Positions 52,396-60,249 of a stretch of DNA of 64,000 bases are shown here, one piece after another. The position numbers and the translations under genes were made by a program. Source of the stretch: Ruminococcaceae bacterium UBA5406 (lineage in GTDB: Bacteria > Bacillota > Clostridia > Oscillospirales > Acutalibacteraceae); contig DHNW01000007.1 in NCBI GenBank assembly GCA_002407675.1, positions 100,030 through 164,029 on the forward strand, read 5' to 3'. How positions within the stretch are numbered: position 1 is the stretch's first letter; every line of letters starts with the position of its first letter. The notes below the pieces were generated by a model that was not told the DNA's origin, made no database searches, and was given only the letters and a program-made list of their open reading frames with translations.

Positions 52396-54822
52396 TCAAT
52401 CCTGCAAAACAGGATGATACCGTTTATTCCGGTTGTTTACTTCTTTTATTATTCGGTTCACAAACGGCTTTCCGTCAACATCCATCCGAAGATTAATCGA
52501 ATGGCCTTGCTTCAGCGAATGATCTATGGAATGCAGCAATTCGACAGCTTCATCTGAAACGCTGCCATTGCCGCTATTTTGAATTCCTTTGCCAATGCGC
52601 GAATATACATCGTCATTTAAAGGCAGAACAGCCTCAGGATATTTTCCTTCACCGGTCATGGTAAACGTCGGACCCGTTACAAGGCCGCCTGCTGCTAATC
52701 CCACCGGCGCTAAGGCTGCTATGGCCGGAATAGCCGCAGCTCCGCCGGTAACGGCTATGGCCGCCGCTCCTAGGCCAATCAGATCAACAGCAGCGGGTGC
52801 AACCCAGCTTTTATGTGCTATCCAGACTTCATTGATTTTTTTGCCCACCCCGCTCATAAAACCGGTAAACTGCCCCCACATGGCAGATAAGCCCGCAACA
52901 AAACTGGAATACATACCTTCTGCTGTCTTGCCTGCATTTTGCATAAGATTTTTTCCAAAATTAACAAAGCCTTTTGAGACAGACGGAATCCAACTGGAAA
53001 TTACTTTACCTGCTGCTTTTAGGCCGCCGATTACAGCAGTTGGAATATAGGCAAATGTTTTTCGTGTGTTAATCATAATATTATCGCCTATTTTAGTAAA
53101 AGCACCGGATGAAGATGTGCCCCATCCCCGAATTGTATTTTTTACTCCAGACAAACTTGTAGCTGTAGAGTTTGAAACATAACTCCAGGATTTTTTAAAT
53201 ATATTAGAAATTGATTGTCCCCACGCTGAAACTGTTATCTGTGTTGATGCTGAAAATTCAAAAATCTTTTGCTTTGCTGCTTGGATAGACGGTTCAAATT
53301 TTGATTTGAGGTTAACGGCGGGTGCCGTTGCAGTTTGCATTTCTGGAGCCGTGATCTTTTTCTGATACTCTGTTCTGCTGCTTATGAAATCATTCATTAC
53401 AATGGCTGGAGCTGTAGCATGTATAACAGTTGGAGCCGTAACTTTTTTTTGATACTGGGATTTACTTTTTAAAAAATCAGCCAATAAAAGTGACGGAACC
53501 GTTGGCCGAGCAAAAGTGGGAGCGCGGACTGTCTGCTGATATCGTTTTTTTATTCTGTCATAAACACTTGTATCTGGAGCAGGAACTTTAATTTTTGGAA
53601 ACTCTGGAATCTTCCATGCCCCTAAGGCTGGCAGTTTGACTTTAGAAAGTTCTTTTGCAGCTTCTGAAGCCTTGTTTTTTACCTTGTCCAACGCTTTCTG
53701 TGCTTTGCCGGAGCCATCTTTTAAAGTATCAAAAAAGCCCTTGATCCTTTTTTTGAAATCTTCAAACCCTTTTAGCGCCGGAGTTTTTATAGTTTCAAAC
53801 ATAGAACTATAATCTGGGCTTTGACTTTTGGGACCAGAGCCCCCAGTGATGCTATTAACATCCTTATTAAGGACATTGAGCTCATCAAACCCCATGATCG
53901 TACGCTGAAGCTCTTTCACTTTCTTATTGGCACTGCTTGCACTGGTACCTGCTTTATCAATAGATTTTGCATAATCCACATAAGGCTTTTTTGAAATGGT
54001 TACCGTTTTCTGACCCGTTATCTGCGCAATAAAAATTGCTATTTTATTCGCTGCCCATGAAATAGCATCCGCTATTCGCACAATTACCGGTGTCAGTGCC
54101 TGCAGTGCGGGCATCAGTGCGGCTGCAATGCTGTTTTTAAGGTACAGAGCGCTTGACGCAAGCTGCGACATGGTGCTGTTGGCCCGTGAACTCCCAAGCG
54201 CCATATTCTGAAAGCCCTCGGAAATAGATTGAAAGACAAATGACACACCCCGGTAGAGCAGCATACTCAGCAACATTCGACGGGTCATTCTGCCAAAATA
54301 CCCGCTGCTTTGACCTGCGCGCCGGATATTGCCGCTGGCGTTTTTCATGCTCCGGCTCAGCCGGCCGGTCTTTTCAGCCGCGGCACCTGAAGCATTTCCA
54401 GCAGCAGAAATCTGTGCCTGCACTTCGGCAAGATGGGCTTTCAGCGGAGCCGTCTGTGCGTCCAGCTGGTCAAGCTGGGCATTCAGCTTCTGCATCTGCG
54501 GGTCGTTGCCAACCATGAAATCAAATGACTGGTCTTTCGTCATGCCGGTAAGGTTCGGAAGGCCGGTATATTTATTTACAATAGCATCCTGCTTTTCATA
54601 TATGCCGGCCATCTTTTGGTTCAGTTTATCTATCTTCGCCTGCGTCCGGCCAATCTCTGCCTGCAGCTTTTTCAGGTTACCCTGCGCCTTGCTGGTCGTG
54701 ACATTCACGTCGGCAGCCTTTTTTGGCTGCACACTTGCGATTTTTTCCTTTAGCTTGTCAATCTTTGCCGTCACTTTTTCAGTTTTGGCCGAAATGATAA
54801 TCTGCAGTTCTTCAACGGTCAT
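52396..54822 (-). CDS. Tail tape measure protein
   Basis: 808 residues. Long helical N-terminus (coiled coil about 15-95, then 115-165), hydrophobic segments near 180-300, a middle region with three copies of a related unit (RIKKRYQQTVRAPT, KSKSQYQKKVTAPT, SSRTEYQKKITAPE), and a C-terminal GEGKYPEAVLPLNDDVYSRI typical of tape measure proteins. It sets tail length and enters the host envelope. Overlaps the chaperone gene by ATGA. Relatively short, implying a tail near 110-130 nm by the usual proportion (inference). Confidence 0.9.
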   Translation of the reverse strand: MTVEELQIIISAKTEKVTAKIDKLKEKIASVQPKKAADVNVTTSKAQGNLKKLQAEIGRTQAKIDKLNQKMAGIYEKQDAIVNKYTGLPNLTGMTKDQSFDFMVGNDPQMQKLNAQLDQLDAQTAPLKAHLAEVQAQISAAGNASGAAAEKTGRLSRSMKNASGNIRRAGQSSGYFGRMTRRMLLSMLLYRGVSFVFQSISEGFQNMALGSSRANSTMSQLASSALYLKNSIAAALMPALQALTPVIVRIADAISWAANKIAIFIAQITGQKTVTISKKPYVDYAKSIDKAGTSASSANKKVKELQRTIMGFDELNVLNKDVNSITGGSGPKSQSPDYSSMFETIKTPALKGFEDFKKRIKGFFDTLKDGSGKAQKALDKVKNKASEAAKELSKVKLPALGAWKIPEFPKIKVPAPDTSVYDRIKKRYQQTVRAPTFARPTVPSLLLADFLKSKSQYQKKVTAPTVIHATAPAIVMNDFISSRTEYQKKITAPEMQTATAPAVNLKSKFEPSIQAAKQKIFEFSASTQITVSAWGQSISNIFKKSWSYVSNSTATSLSGVKNTIRGWGTSSSGAFTKIGDNIMINTRKTFAYIPTAVIGGLKAAGKVISSWIPSVSKGFVNFGKNLMQNAGKTAEGMYSSFVAGLSAMWGQFTGFMSGVGKKINEVWIAHKSWVAPAAVDLIGLGAAAIAVTGGAAAIPAIAALAPVGLAAGGLVTGPTFTMTGEGKYPEAVLPLNDDVYSRIGKGIQNSGNGSVSDEAVELLHSIDHSLKQGHSINLRMDVDGKPFVNRIIKEVNNRNKRYHPVLQD

Positions 54823-55516
54823 GTGCTCCGCACCTCCCTCTGCCGGTTAAATTCTGCGGCATATTTCTGCCACTGCGCCTTGCTTTCCTGCCAGCCGCCG
54901 GACGAATCGCCGAATAAGTCCGGGTAGGCGGCGCTCAGCGACTTCGGGTATTTCTTTGGTTCATGGAACATAACGCCGATCAGCTGGGCAAGCTGGTAAT
55001 CCATCTTCGCCCGGAGCTGTTCCCGGTCACGGGTTTCGGCTTTCCGGCGGCGGTAAAAGGCGTTGATCTCATCCACAACCTCCGGGTAGGTCATGTTCCA
55101 GAACCGGCCGGATGGGATACCGATTTCCAGCGCGTCGTCCTTTATCGCAAGGATTGCTTCCGTCAGGCTCCGGTATTGCTGTCCGCCGCCGGACTGCCCG
55201 CGTTTTTTTCGGTGTCACCCGTGTCGCCAATGCCGACCTGAGCCAGCAGTTTCAAAATTACATCGACAATTTTCTCCGCGCTGCCTCCGTCGGCAATATA
55301 GTCGTCGTACAGATTGCAGACTTCCCTCAGGTTCATCCCGTGGTTGTACGGCTGCAAAGCACCCCACAGAATCATAACGATCACCGTAGCATCCATCAAA
55401 TGGTTGACCGCCTCGGTCAGGCCCATGCCGAGCTGCTTTTCCACCTGAATGGCATTAAAGGTTGTCAGGCGCAGCCGGTATTCTTTTCCGTTGACTTTCC
55501 AAATTACATAAGGCAT
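54819..55516 (-). CDS. Tail assembly chaperone, long (GT-type) frameshift product
   Basis: 232 residues, made only if ribosomes slip -1 at 55208-55202. The first 105 residues are the short product; the remaining 127 come from the -1 frame: after RGQSGGGQQYRSL comes the conserved block AILAIKDDALEIGIPSGRFW and then MTYPEVVDEINAFYRRRK. That -1 frame has no credible start of its own before this block, since the ATG inside it (55094) would cut the domain. Equivalent to lambda gpGT, which bridges chaperone and tape measure. The coordinates enclose both frames. Confidence 0.8.
55163..55516 (-). CDS. Tail assembly chaperone, short (G-type) product
   Basis: 117 residues. Starts MPYVIWKVNGKEYRLRL and includes AIQVEKQLGMGLTEAVNHL, typical of small chaperones between tail tube and tape measure genes; the C-terminus is a disordered GDTEKNAGSPAADSN tail. 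Coats the tape measure during tail assembly. The alternative long product arises by -1 frameshifting at codons 103-105. Confidence 0.83.
   Translation of the reverse strand: MPYVIWKVNGKEYRLRLTTFNAIQVEKQLGMGLTEAVNHLMDATVIVMILWGALQPYNHGMNLREVCNLYDDYIADGGSAEKIVDVILKLLAQVGIGDTGDTEKNAGSPAADSNTGA
55181..55208 (-). other. Programmed -1 frameshift signal
   Basis: Minus strand heptamer A AAA AAC (55208-55202) in the X XXY YYZ phase of the short chaperone, a 7-nt spacer, then a GTCCG-GCGG-CGGAC stem-loop (55194-55181). Confidence 0.8.
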
Positions 55517-55576
55517 CTTTCATGCACTCCTTTATAAAATTGGGGGAGGCTTGTGCCTCTCCCTTTTGGCTGTATT

Positions 55577-56044
55577 TTACTTTCCTGTTCCTCCGGTACC
55601 GCCGGCACTTTCCTCAACGTCCGTGATGTTGCTGTTAATCAGCATCTTTACCTTGAACTGCAGCGCGTCGCCCGTGCCGCCGCCAGTCCGCGTTGTGACG
55701 ACATAAGCCGACCACGAAAAACCGGTGCCGTCCGGGTAAATCAGCTTGAAATATTTGACCTGCCGGGCAAGTTCCGCCGCGCGCAGGGCTTTGTAGGAAT
55801 TCATCAGCTTATCACCGGATGCCGGTTCCGTCTGCGTGTCATCATTGAAGAACTCAAACTCTGGTTCCCCGAGATCAACGATCCCCGGAATATACCGCTT
55901 GTTCTTGTCCTGCATATTGGTAACTTCAATTTTTTCGGCCTCAAACGACATATCCGGAACTTTTTGGAGTCCGTACAAGGTTTTATATGTACCACCTTCG
56001 GCATCCGCCATATCAAGATGCGTGCCGAGCATTGCTGTTTCCAT
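55577..56044 (-). CDS. Major tail tube protein
   Basis: 155 residues from ATG 56044 (TGATG overlap with the upstream gene; a TTG at 56047 is possible). Beta-rich, with GGTYKTLYGLQKVPDMSFEAEKIEVTN region and KYFKLIYPDGTGFSWSAYV, typical of siphovirus tube proteins. It is followed by the chaperone and tape measure genes, as expected. Confidence 0.85.
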   Translation of the reverse strand: METAMLGTHLDMADAEGGTYKTLYGLQKVPDMSFEAEKIEVTNMQDKNKRYIPGIVDLGEPEFEFFNDDTQTEPASGDKLMNSYKALRAAELARQVKYFKLIYPDGTGFSWSAYVVTTRTGGGTGDALQFKVKMLINSNITDVEESAGGTGGTGK

Positions 56045-56424
56045 CAAAAACCACCTCTGTATATTTTCTTTTCTTTGTTGTCAACCCATCCGGTGAACGG
56101 CATCATGTACCGGTGCAAACCGGAAGGGTCTTTCTTCAGCTTTGCGCTGCCGCGGACAAAACCGGCGGAAATCATTGCTGCGCTGACCTGCCCCGCAAGC
56201 TGTGCGCAGCGTGCCGGGCTGTTTCCATTCGCCGCCGTATCCCACACGTCAATCTGGCACTCATACCGGGAATACCGTTCTTCACCGAAAAGGACTGCGG
56301 CGCAGCTGTTTCCAATCTCCGTCAAAGACACGTAAGGAAAATCAGAATCAATTTCCGGGAAAGCAAGCTGCACCGTACAGATTGACTGCAAGAGGCCAGA
56401 AACCTCTTTATTCATATCAATCAT
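56044..56424 (-). CDS. Tail terminator / minor tail completion protein
   Basis: 126 residues. Alpha/beta protein with FPEIDSDFPYVSLTEIGN and YECQIDVWD, the pattern of tail terminator (gpU-like/DUF3168-type) proteins. ATGA overlap with the gp10-like gene and TGATG overlap with the tube gene. Caps the tail and joins it to the head. Confidence 0.7.
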   Translation of the reverse strand: MIDMNKEVSGLLQSICTVQLAFPEIDSDFPYVSLTEIGNSCAAVLFGEERYSRYECQIDVWDTAANGNSPARCAQLAGQVSAAMISAGFVRGSAKLKKDPSGLHRYMMPFTGWVDNKEKKIYRGGF

Positions 56425-56864
56425 TTCATCAGCTCCTCGACGTCTTCCCGGATGGAGTCCTTTACAGCATCGACCGCCTTATCCTTGCCTTCGGCAAACG
56501 CCGTGCGCATAAACGGCTGGGGCGGCTGCCCGTGGGACGTATGCCAGTTGCCTTCTGCATCCTGGTACCGCCAGTATTTCTTTGTGGTATGCGGGACGGA
56601 CGGATCTCCTTTCGGCCCGGTGCCAAACTCCACATCCGGGCCGTATTTCACGCTGGTCCCGGTGACAACCTGATCATTCGATTTTGCTTCCGTGTGGATG
56701 CTGTCGCGCAGGTTGCCGGTATCAACCGGGCAATGCGCTTTTGCGCCCGCCTCAAACACAGCCCCGCCTTTCAGCAGGGCTTTCTGTGTGCTTTGCGGGA
56801 TGCTGCCGCCCAGCTTATCCAGCTTTTTCAGGAGCTTGTCCAGCCCCTTCACCTGAACTTCCAA
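56421..56864 (-). CDS. HK97 gp10-like head-tail joining protein
   Basis: 147 residues. Recognised by CPVDTGNLRDSI and YGPDVEFGTGPKG with a C-terminal PQPFMRTAF, the signature of the HK97-gp10 family (tail completion). The start is a TTG after GAGGTGATG. It overlaps the head closure gene by about 50 nt. Confidence 0.88.
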   Translation of the reverse strand: MEVQVKGLDKLLKKLDKLGGSIPQSTQKALLKGGAVFEAGAKAHCPVDTGNLRDSIHTEAKSNDQVVTGTSVKYGPDVEFGTGPKGDPSVPHTTKKYWRYQDAEGNWHTSHGQPPQPFMRTAFAEGKDKAVDAVKDSIREDVEELMK

Positions 56865-57207
56865 TTTTCATCACCTCAATCAACGCATAAGTATGCGTCA
56901 TGCGCTTTTTCACGCTGACAACGGTATATTCCGGCTCCGTGGAATCGGCGGTAAAAGCGACGCCCATTCCGCCGAAAATCGGAGCGTCCGGCGCGGCGTG
57001 TAGAAGCATCATTTGTTCCGTGCGCGGGCCGTAAAGCTCCACGGTCAGTTTATCCGTCACAGGCAGCACGCTGCACGGGACGGACCCGGCCGGCTGCCAG
57101 ACGTAGGTATCGCCGACGTAACCGCTCGGGACTTTCACTTTCGAGAACAGCAAGGCGGTTTTATCATTGAAAGCCGCAAGGTCTGCGGCATAAGCGGATA
57201 AATCCAT
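56815..57207 (-). CDS. Head closure / head-tail adaptor protein
   Basis: 130 residues from ATG 57207, which overlaps the connector stop as TGATG. Contains KTALLFSKVKVPSG and YTVVSVKKRMTHTYALIEV, a small beta barrel as in head-closure proteins. Position third after the major capsid gene fits. Family assignment is by context plus general similarity. Confidence 0.7.
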   Translation of the reverse strand: MDLSAYAADLAAFNDKTALLFSKVKVPSGYVGDTYVWQPAGSVPCSVLPVTDKLTVELYGPRTEQMMLLHAAPDAPIFGGMGVAFTADSTEPEYTVVSVKKRMTHTYALIEVMKIGSSGEGAGQAPEKAG

Positions 57208-57545
57208 CACGGCCACAGCTTTCTGTACTGGGAAAGCGCCTTTTTCTCGGCGTCCGTCAGTTCCCCGGCCGTGTCATACTGTACCGTTTTGTAAGTGAAA
57301 GACACATCGCCCTCTTTAAGTCCAGAAAGCGTTTTCGGCGCTGCTTCCTGCCCATATCCCCGCGCCCGGTACCGATTCACAACCATATCAGCCATAAGGC
57401 CCTGCTAGCCGGCATCCGACACGTCGGAAAGGCGGCAATATTTTTTTACCTGCGCCGTCACCTTATCGCAAAGCAGATTCAACAGGGCATCCTTGTCTTT
57501 GCCGGTAATGCCGAGAAGCGTTTTAACCTGTTCCAACAGTGTCAT
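57207..57545 (-). pseudogene. Head-tail connector (gp6-like) interrupted by in-frame TAG
   Basis: One continuous frame of 112 codons from ATG 57545, with an amber codon at codon 47 (57407-57405). Before it: MTLLEQVKTLLGITGKDKD to DVSDAG; after it: QGLMADMVVNRYRARGYGQE to the C-terminus LWP. Together this is the normal length and layout of a gp6-like connector, whose first half is helical and whose VNRYR segment is conserved. The downstream ATG at 57395 could restart a 62-residue fragment. Either a nonsense mutation or readthrough; loss of the connector would prevent infectious particles. Confidence 0.8.
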
Positions 57546-57554
57546 AGAGCCGCC

Positions 57555-57809
57555 TTATTTCGCAGGCGGCGCGGCTGGTTTTGCAGCGGGTTTTGCCGTA
57601 AGCGCCTTGATGATGTCATCCTTCTTCATAGCATTGCCGAGGTCAATGCCCTTGGCTTCCGCATATGCGCGAAGTTCATCCACTTTCATGCCCGAAAAAT
57701 TAGGTTTGGCTTCCTTCGTTACCACCGTGAAACCGTCCGCTTCCAGGCGGGCGGCGGCTTCCTCCGAATCCACAATACGGTGGACATTCAGCTTTTTCAG
57801 TTCAATCAT
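57555..57809 (-). CDS. Small phage protein with HeH/SAP-like helical motif
   Basis: 84 residues. An N-terminal segment IELKKLNVHRIV is followed by a HeH/LEM/SAP-like helix-extension-helix, MKVDELRAYAEAKGIDLG then KKDDIIKAL, and an Ala/Pro/Lys tail. Such proteins are common just downstream of the capsid gene in this phage type; role unknown, perhaps capsid decoration or nucleic-acid contact. Confidence 0.7.
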   Translation of the reverse strand: MIELKKLNVHRIVDSEEAAARLEADGFTVVTKEAKPNFSGMKVDELRAYAEAKGIDLGNAMKKDDIIKALTAKPAAKPAAPPAK

Positions 57810-57823
57810 GGTTTATTTCCTCC

Positions 57824-58747
57824 TTACGACGCGGGCTTCTGGTTGACCCGTACGGCATCCAGTTTGTTATCCGGCACCCACAGGTCGTGGAACTTACGGT
57901 ACTCAATCAGCCACGCCTGAGCGCCCTGGTTGGTGATCGGGTCAAAGATTTTCATGGTGTCGGTCTTGCTGACTGCGATCGGCGCGCGGCGTGCGGAAAT
58001 AATCCAGTTGATATCCACTGCTCCGGCTGCCGGGACGAACCCGCCGACGGTCTGGCCGGTTGTTTTGCCGTCGTTGAACACATAAGCGGTTTTCAGCCGG
58101 GCGGAAGGTACACGGAGAATAGGCGTATTGTCGATAGACTGAACCTTCGTTTTGATGCTGCCCTGCGCAAATTCCGTCACATCGAGGCGTTTCTCGATCT
58201 TGTCAGCCTGTGCAAGGGCAACTGCCGCCGGGATACTCATTGTAATAACAAGCGGTTCATTTTCACCGACAACATCCTGCACGGCGGCAATGTCTGAAAG
58301 AAGTTTTGAAAGGATATCCGATTCTGCCGGTGTATATTCGGATTTGTGGGAAGCTCCCGCAGCCAGCGCGGCAAGTTTCGAATACCGGTAGGCGTCAACT
58401 TCCGGGATGACCTTTGTGCGCTGGAATTCCGTTGTGACATTCGCAGCGGCCGCAACAAAGTTTGTTTCATCAACGTCGATTGCATCAAGCTGGAACTTCC
58501 GGCCGCGGTCCTGCGTCATGGTGTAAGTGCCGTATTTCAGCGTAACGCTGCCCTGGGTATATCCGTTGTCACGGTCATAATCCGCAAGACCGTCCATATT
58601 GATTTTCGGGATTTTGACTTCATTGCCTCCGGAATATTTGACCTGGCCGGCGTTTTTCTCCATCCATCCGGATGTGGCGCCCTCGATCATCTGCTTATCC
58701 AGTTGCTGCTGAAAAAGGGTTGCCATTTCAAGTGTATTGATAGCCAT
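57824..58747 (-). CDS. Major capsid protein
   Basis: 307 residues. Begins MAINTLEMATLFQQQLDKQM; the body includes KIPKINMDGLADYDRD and QDRGRKFQLDAIDVDET. It follows a coiled-coil scaffold and precedes the connector genes, the invariant place of the coat protein. It is likely HK97-fold, without an N-terminal propeptide long enough to be a fused delta domain, matching the separate scaffold. Confidence 0.9.
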   Translation of the reverse strand: MAINTLEMATLFQQQLDKQMIEGATSGWMEKNAGQVKYSGGNEVKIPKINMDGLADYDRDNGYTQGSVTLKYGTYTMTQDRGRKFQLDAIDVDETNFVAAAANVTTEFQRTKVIPEVDAYRYSKLAALAAGASHKSEYTPAESDILSKLLSDIAAVQDVVGENEPLVITMSIPAAVALAQADKIEKRLDVTEFAQGSIKTKVQSIDNTPILRVPSARLKTAYVFNDGKTTGQTVGGFVPAAGAVDINWIISARRAPIAVSKTDTMKIFDPITNQGAQAWLIEYRKFHDLWVPDNKLDAVRVNQKPAS

Positions 58748-58762
58748 TTTTCATCACTCCAA

Positions 58763-59347
58763 TTAAAAATTGCCCCTTGCCGCGGCAAATGCGTCTGCGA
58801 CTTGTTTTGCTTCCGGCGCGTCGGGGTTCGGCGTGCCGGAATGGAATCCGGTTCCTTCGGGTTTGGTTTCAACCTGTTCAAACAGGTAACTGTCCGATTT
58901 TTTCAGGGCGTCCAGTGCGGCGTCGAGGCCGTCAACGGTGCCGTCGTCTTTGAGAGACAGTTTGGACGGGTCGAGCAGGGCCTTAACCGCTTTTGTGTTC
59001 TTGCCTTTTGCCTTCGTGATGCCGAAGTCAAGAGCGGCATTGAGGGCATTTTGATTGATCTTGGTCTGCAGGGCTTCCGTATCGGTTTTGTACTTCGTCT
59101 GTAAATTGCCGAGCTGCTTTGTCAGATCCTCGTTGCTGCCAGCCGACTTTTTCAGCGCGGCAATGTCCTTGTCGCGGCTTTCGAGCTGCTTTTTGAGGTC
59201 GGCAACAGTCGCTTCGGAAGTGTCGAACTTTTCTTTGCCTACATACCCGCCGTCAGCAAGGTTTGCGAGCTTGATTTTGTCGTTGCCTTTGAGTTTTTCT
59301 GTAACCTGGCTATACAGTTCGTCGCCCAGTGCTTCTTTTAAATCCAT
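58763..59347 (-). CDS. Capsid scaffolding protein (gp20-like)
   Basis: 194 residues, acidic and highly helical. Coiled coil about 45-105 (ATVADLKKQLESRDKDIAAL), then the conserved NALNAALDFGITKAKGKNTK block of phage minor structural GP20, and a C-terminal EAKQVADAFAAARGNF. Directs capsid assembly and is removed later. 15 nt before the major capsid gene. Confidence 0.9.
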   Translation of the reverse strand: MDLKEALGDELYSQVTEKLKGNDKIKLANLADGGYVGKEKFDTSEATVADLKKQLESRDKDIAALKKSAGSNEDLTKQLGNLQTKYKTDTEALQTKINQNALNAALDFGITKAKGKNTKAVKALLDPSKLSLKDDGTVDGLDAALDALKKSDSYLFEQVETKPEGTGFHSGTPNPDAPEAKQVADAFAAARGNF

Positions 59348-59479
59348 GTGAAAATCCTTTCCGCCGCAGATTTTTTAAAGGCGGTTGACTCCGCCGGGCG
59401 GCGCGCTGCATTTAAAGCCCGGCAGCGTAGGGCAAATAAAAACGCCCTGCCGGATGGCGGGACGAAATTTAACGGTTTA

Positions 59480-59508
59480 TTGCGCTTTCAGGATTTTAGA
59501 TGTAAAAT
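59480..59508 (+). promoter_or_regulatory. Moron promoter 3
   Basis: TTGCGC (59480-59485), 17 nt, TAAAAT (59503-59508), upstream of the plus-strand gene at 59533. Confidence 0.55.
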
Positions 59509-59532
59509 ATTGGCAAAAAGAGGTGAAATACC

Positions 59533-59727
59533 ATGCGATACGATACACGTTCTGGATACTGCCCAACGCTCAAAAAAGACTACTCAGTCACTGTGGAACA
59601 GCTGGAAACTACCAGTCTTGAAAACACATCAAGGCATTACATTGACGGGCAGTTTGACTGTAAGTATGCTGAAATGCACCAATGCCCACACATTAATGAC
59701 TGCCCCGTAGCCCATCTACAGAAATAG
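59533..59727 (+). CDS. Small cysteine-containing moron protein
   Basis: 64 residues, plus strand inside the head module; AGAGGTG precedes the ATG. Four cysteines in SGYCPTL, FDCKYA, HQCPHI and NDCPVAH form a plausible zinc site. General layout resembles the moron protein at 51040, and similar short proteins recur in Firmicute phages and plasmids. Function unknown. The 3' end overlaps the convergent gene by 35 nt. Confidence 0.7.
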   Translation: MRYDTRSGYCPTLKKDYSVTVEQLETTSLENTSRHYIDGQFDCKYAEMHQCPHINDCPVAHLQK

Positions 59728-59998
59728 TCTGCTTGTCAGCCGTTTCAGCGTCGCCTGAGACGGCTGAATCTTTTTGAAGCTTTTCGAGGAATTCCCGGAC
59801 TGGCTTTGGAAAACGGAATGCGCAATGCTCGGTTAAAGCCATATCCGTACCGTCCAAATGCAGTGTCACAATCGGGCTCTCCCCTGCTTTCTGGGATATA
59901 GAATAGTCCAGAACTAAATCAGAAATGTCCTGCCCGTCCACAACCATTTTAGTAAATGGGCTGTGGGCTGCCGTGATTTCAATCTTATGCATATTCAT
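59693..59998 (-). CDS. Hypothetical phage protein
   Basis: 101 residues. Begins KIEITAAHSPFTKMVVDGQDI, beta-rich, followed by a charged helical tail. Sequences of this kind (VDGQDIS, IVTLHLDG) occur as small structural or accessory proteins between head genes; no function recognised. It lies between two head genes on the late strand. Confidence 0.6.
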   Translation of the reverse strand: MNMHKIEITAAHSPFTKMVVDGQDISDLVLDYSISQKAGESPIVTLHLDGTDMALTEHCAFRFPKPVREFLEKLQKDSAVSGDAETADKQTISVDGLRGSH

Positions 59999-60026
59999 CC
60001 TTCTTTCTTAAAAATCTGCATAAAAA

Positions 60027-60054
60027 TACCGCCGTACTATTTCAGCAGGCGGTA
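60027..60054. terminator. Hairpin between head genes
   Basis: TACCGCC (60027-60033) pairs with GGCGGTA (60048-60054); on the minus strand it is followed by TTTTTATG, on the plus strand by TTATTTT. A possible partial terminator inside the late operon. Confidence 0.6.
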
Positions 60055-60249
60055 TTATTTTGTTGGATCGATTCTCTTCGGACACCTTTTGCAGATAGGA
60101 TACTTTTCAGGTGGAATATTGTCTTCCAGCACTTCCGGCTTGATCATGTTGTCGGCCACATCCTGAATATCCATACAATAACCGAGTTCAATTTTACGGC
60201 CCAGCAAAGGGCACTGCACATCATTTATGATCTGGGACATATCTATCAA
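60055..60249 (-). CDS. Small cysteine-containing phage protein
   Basis: 64 residues. Cysteines in VQCPLLG, ELGYCMDI and YPICKRCPKRI fit one metal-binding site. The start overlaps the end of the minor head gene by 29 nt, indicating coupling. Function unknown; the stop abuts a hairpin. Confidence 0.65.
   Translation of the reverse strand: MIDMSQIINDVQCPLLGRKIELGYCMDIQDVADNMIKPEVLEDNIPPEKYPICKRCPKRIDPTK

Noticed and set aside
57405..57407. TAG recoded as an amino acid in this organism or phage
   Set aside because: Several intact genes in the window end in TAG, including rnfA and apbE, so general reassignment is unlikely.
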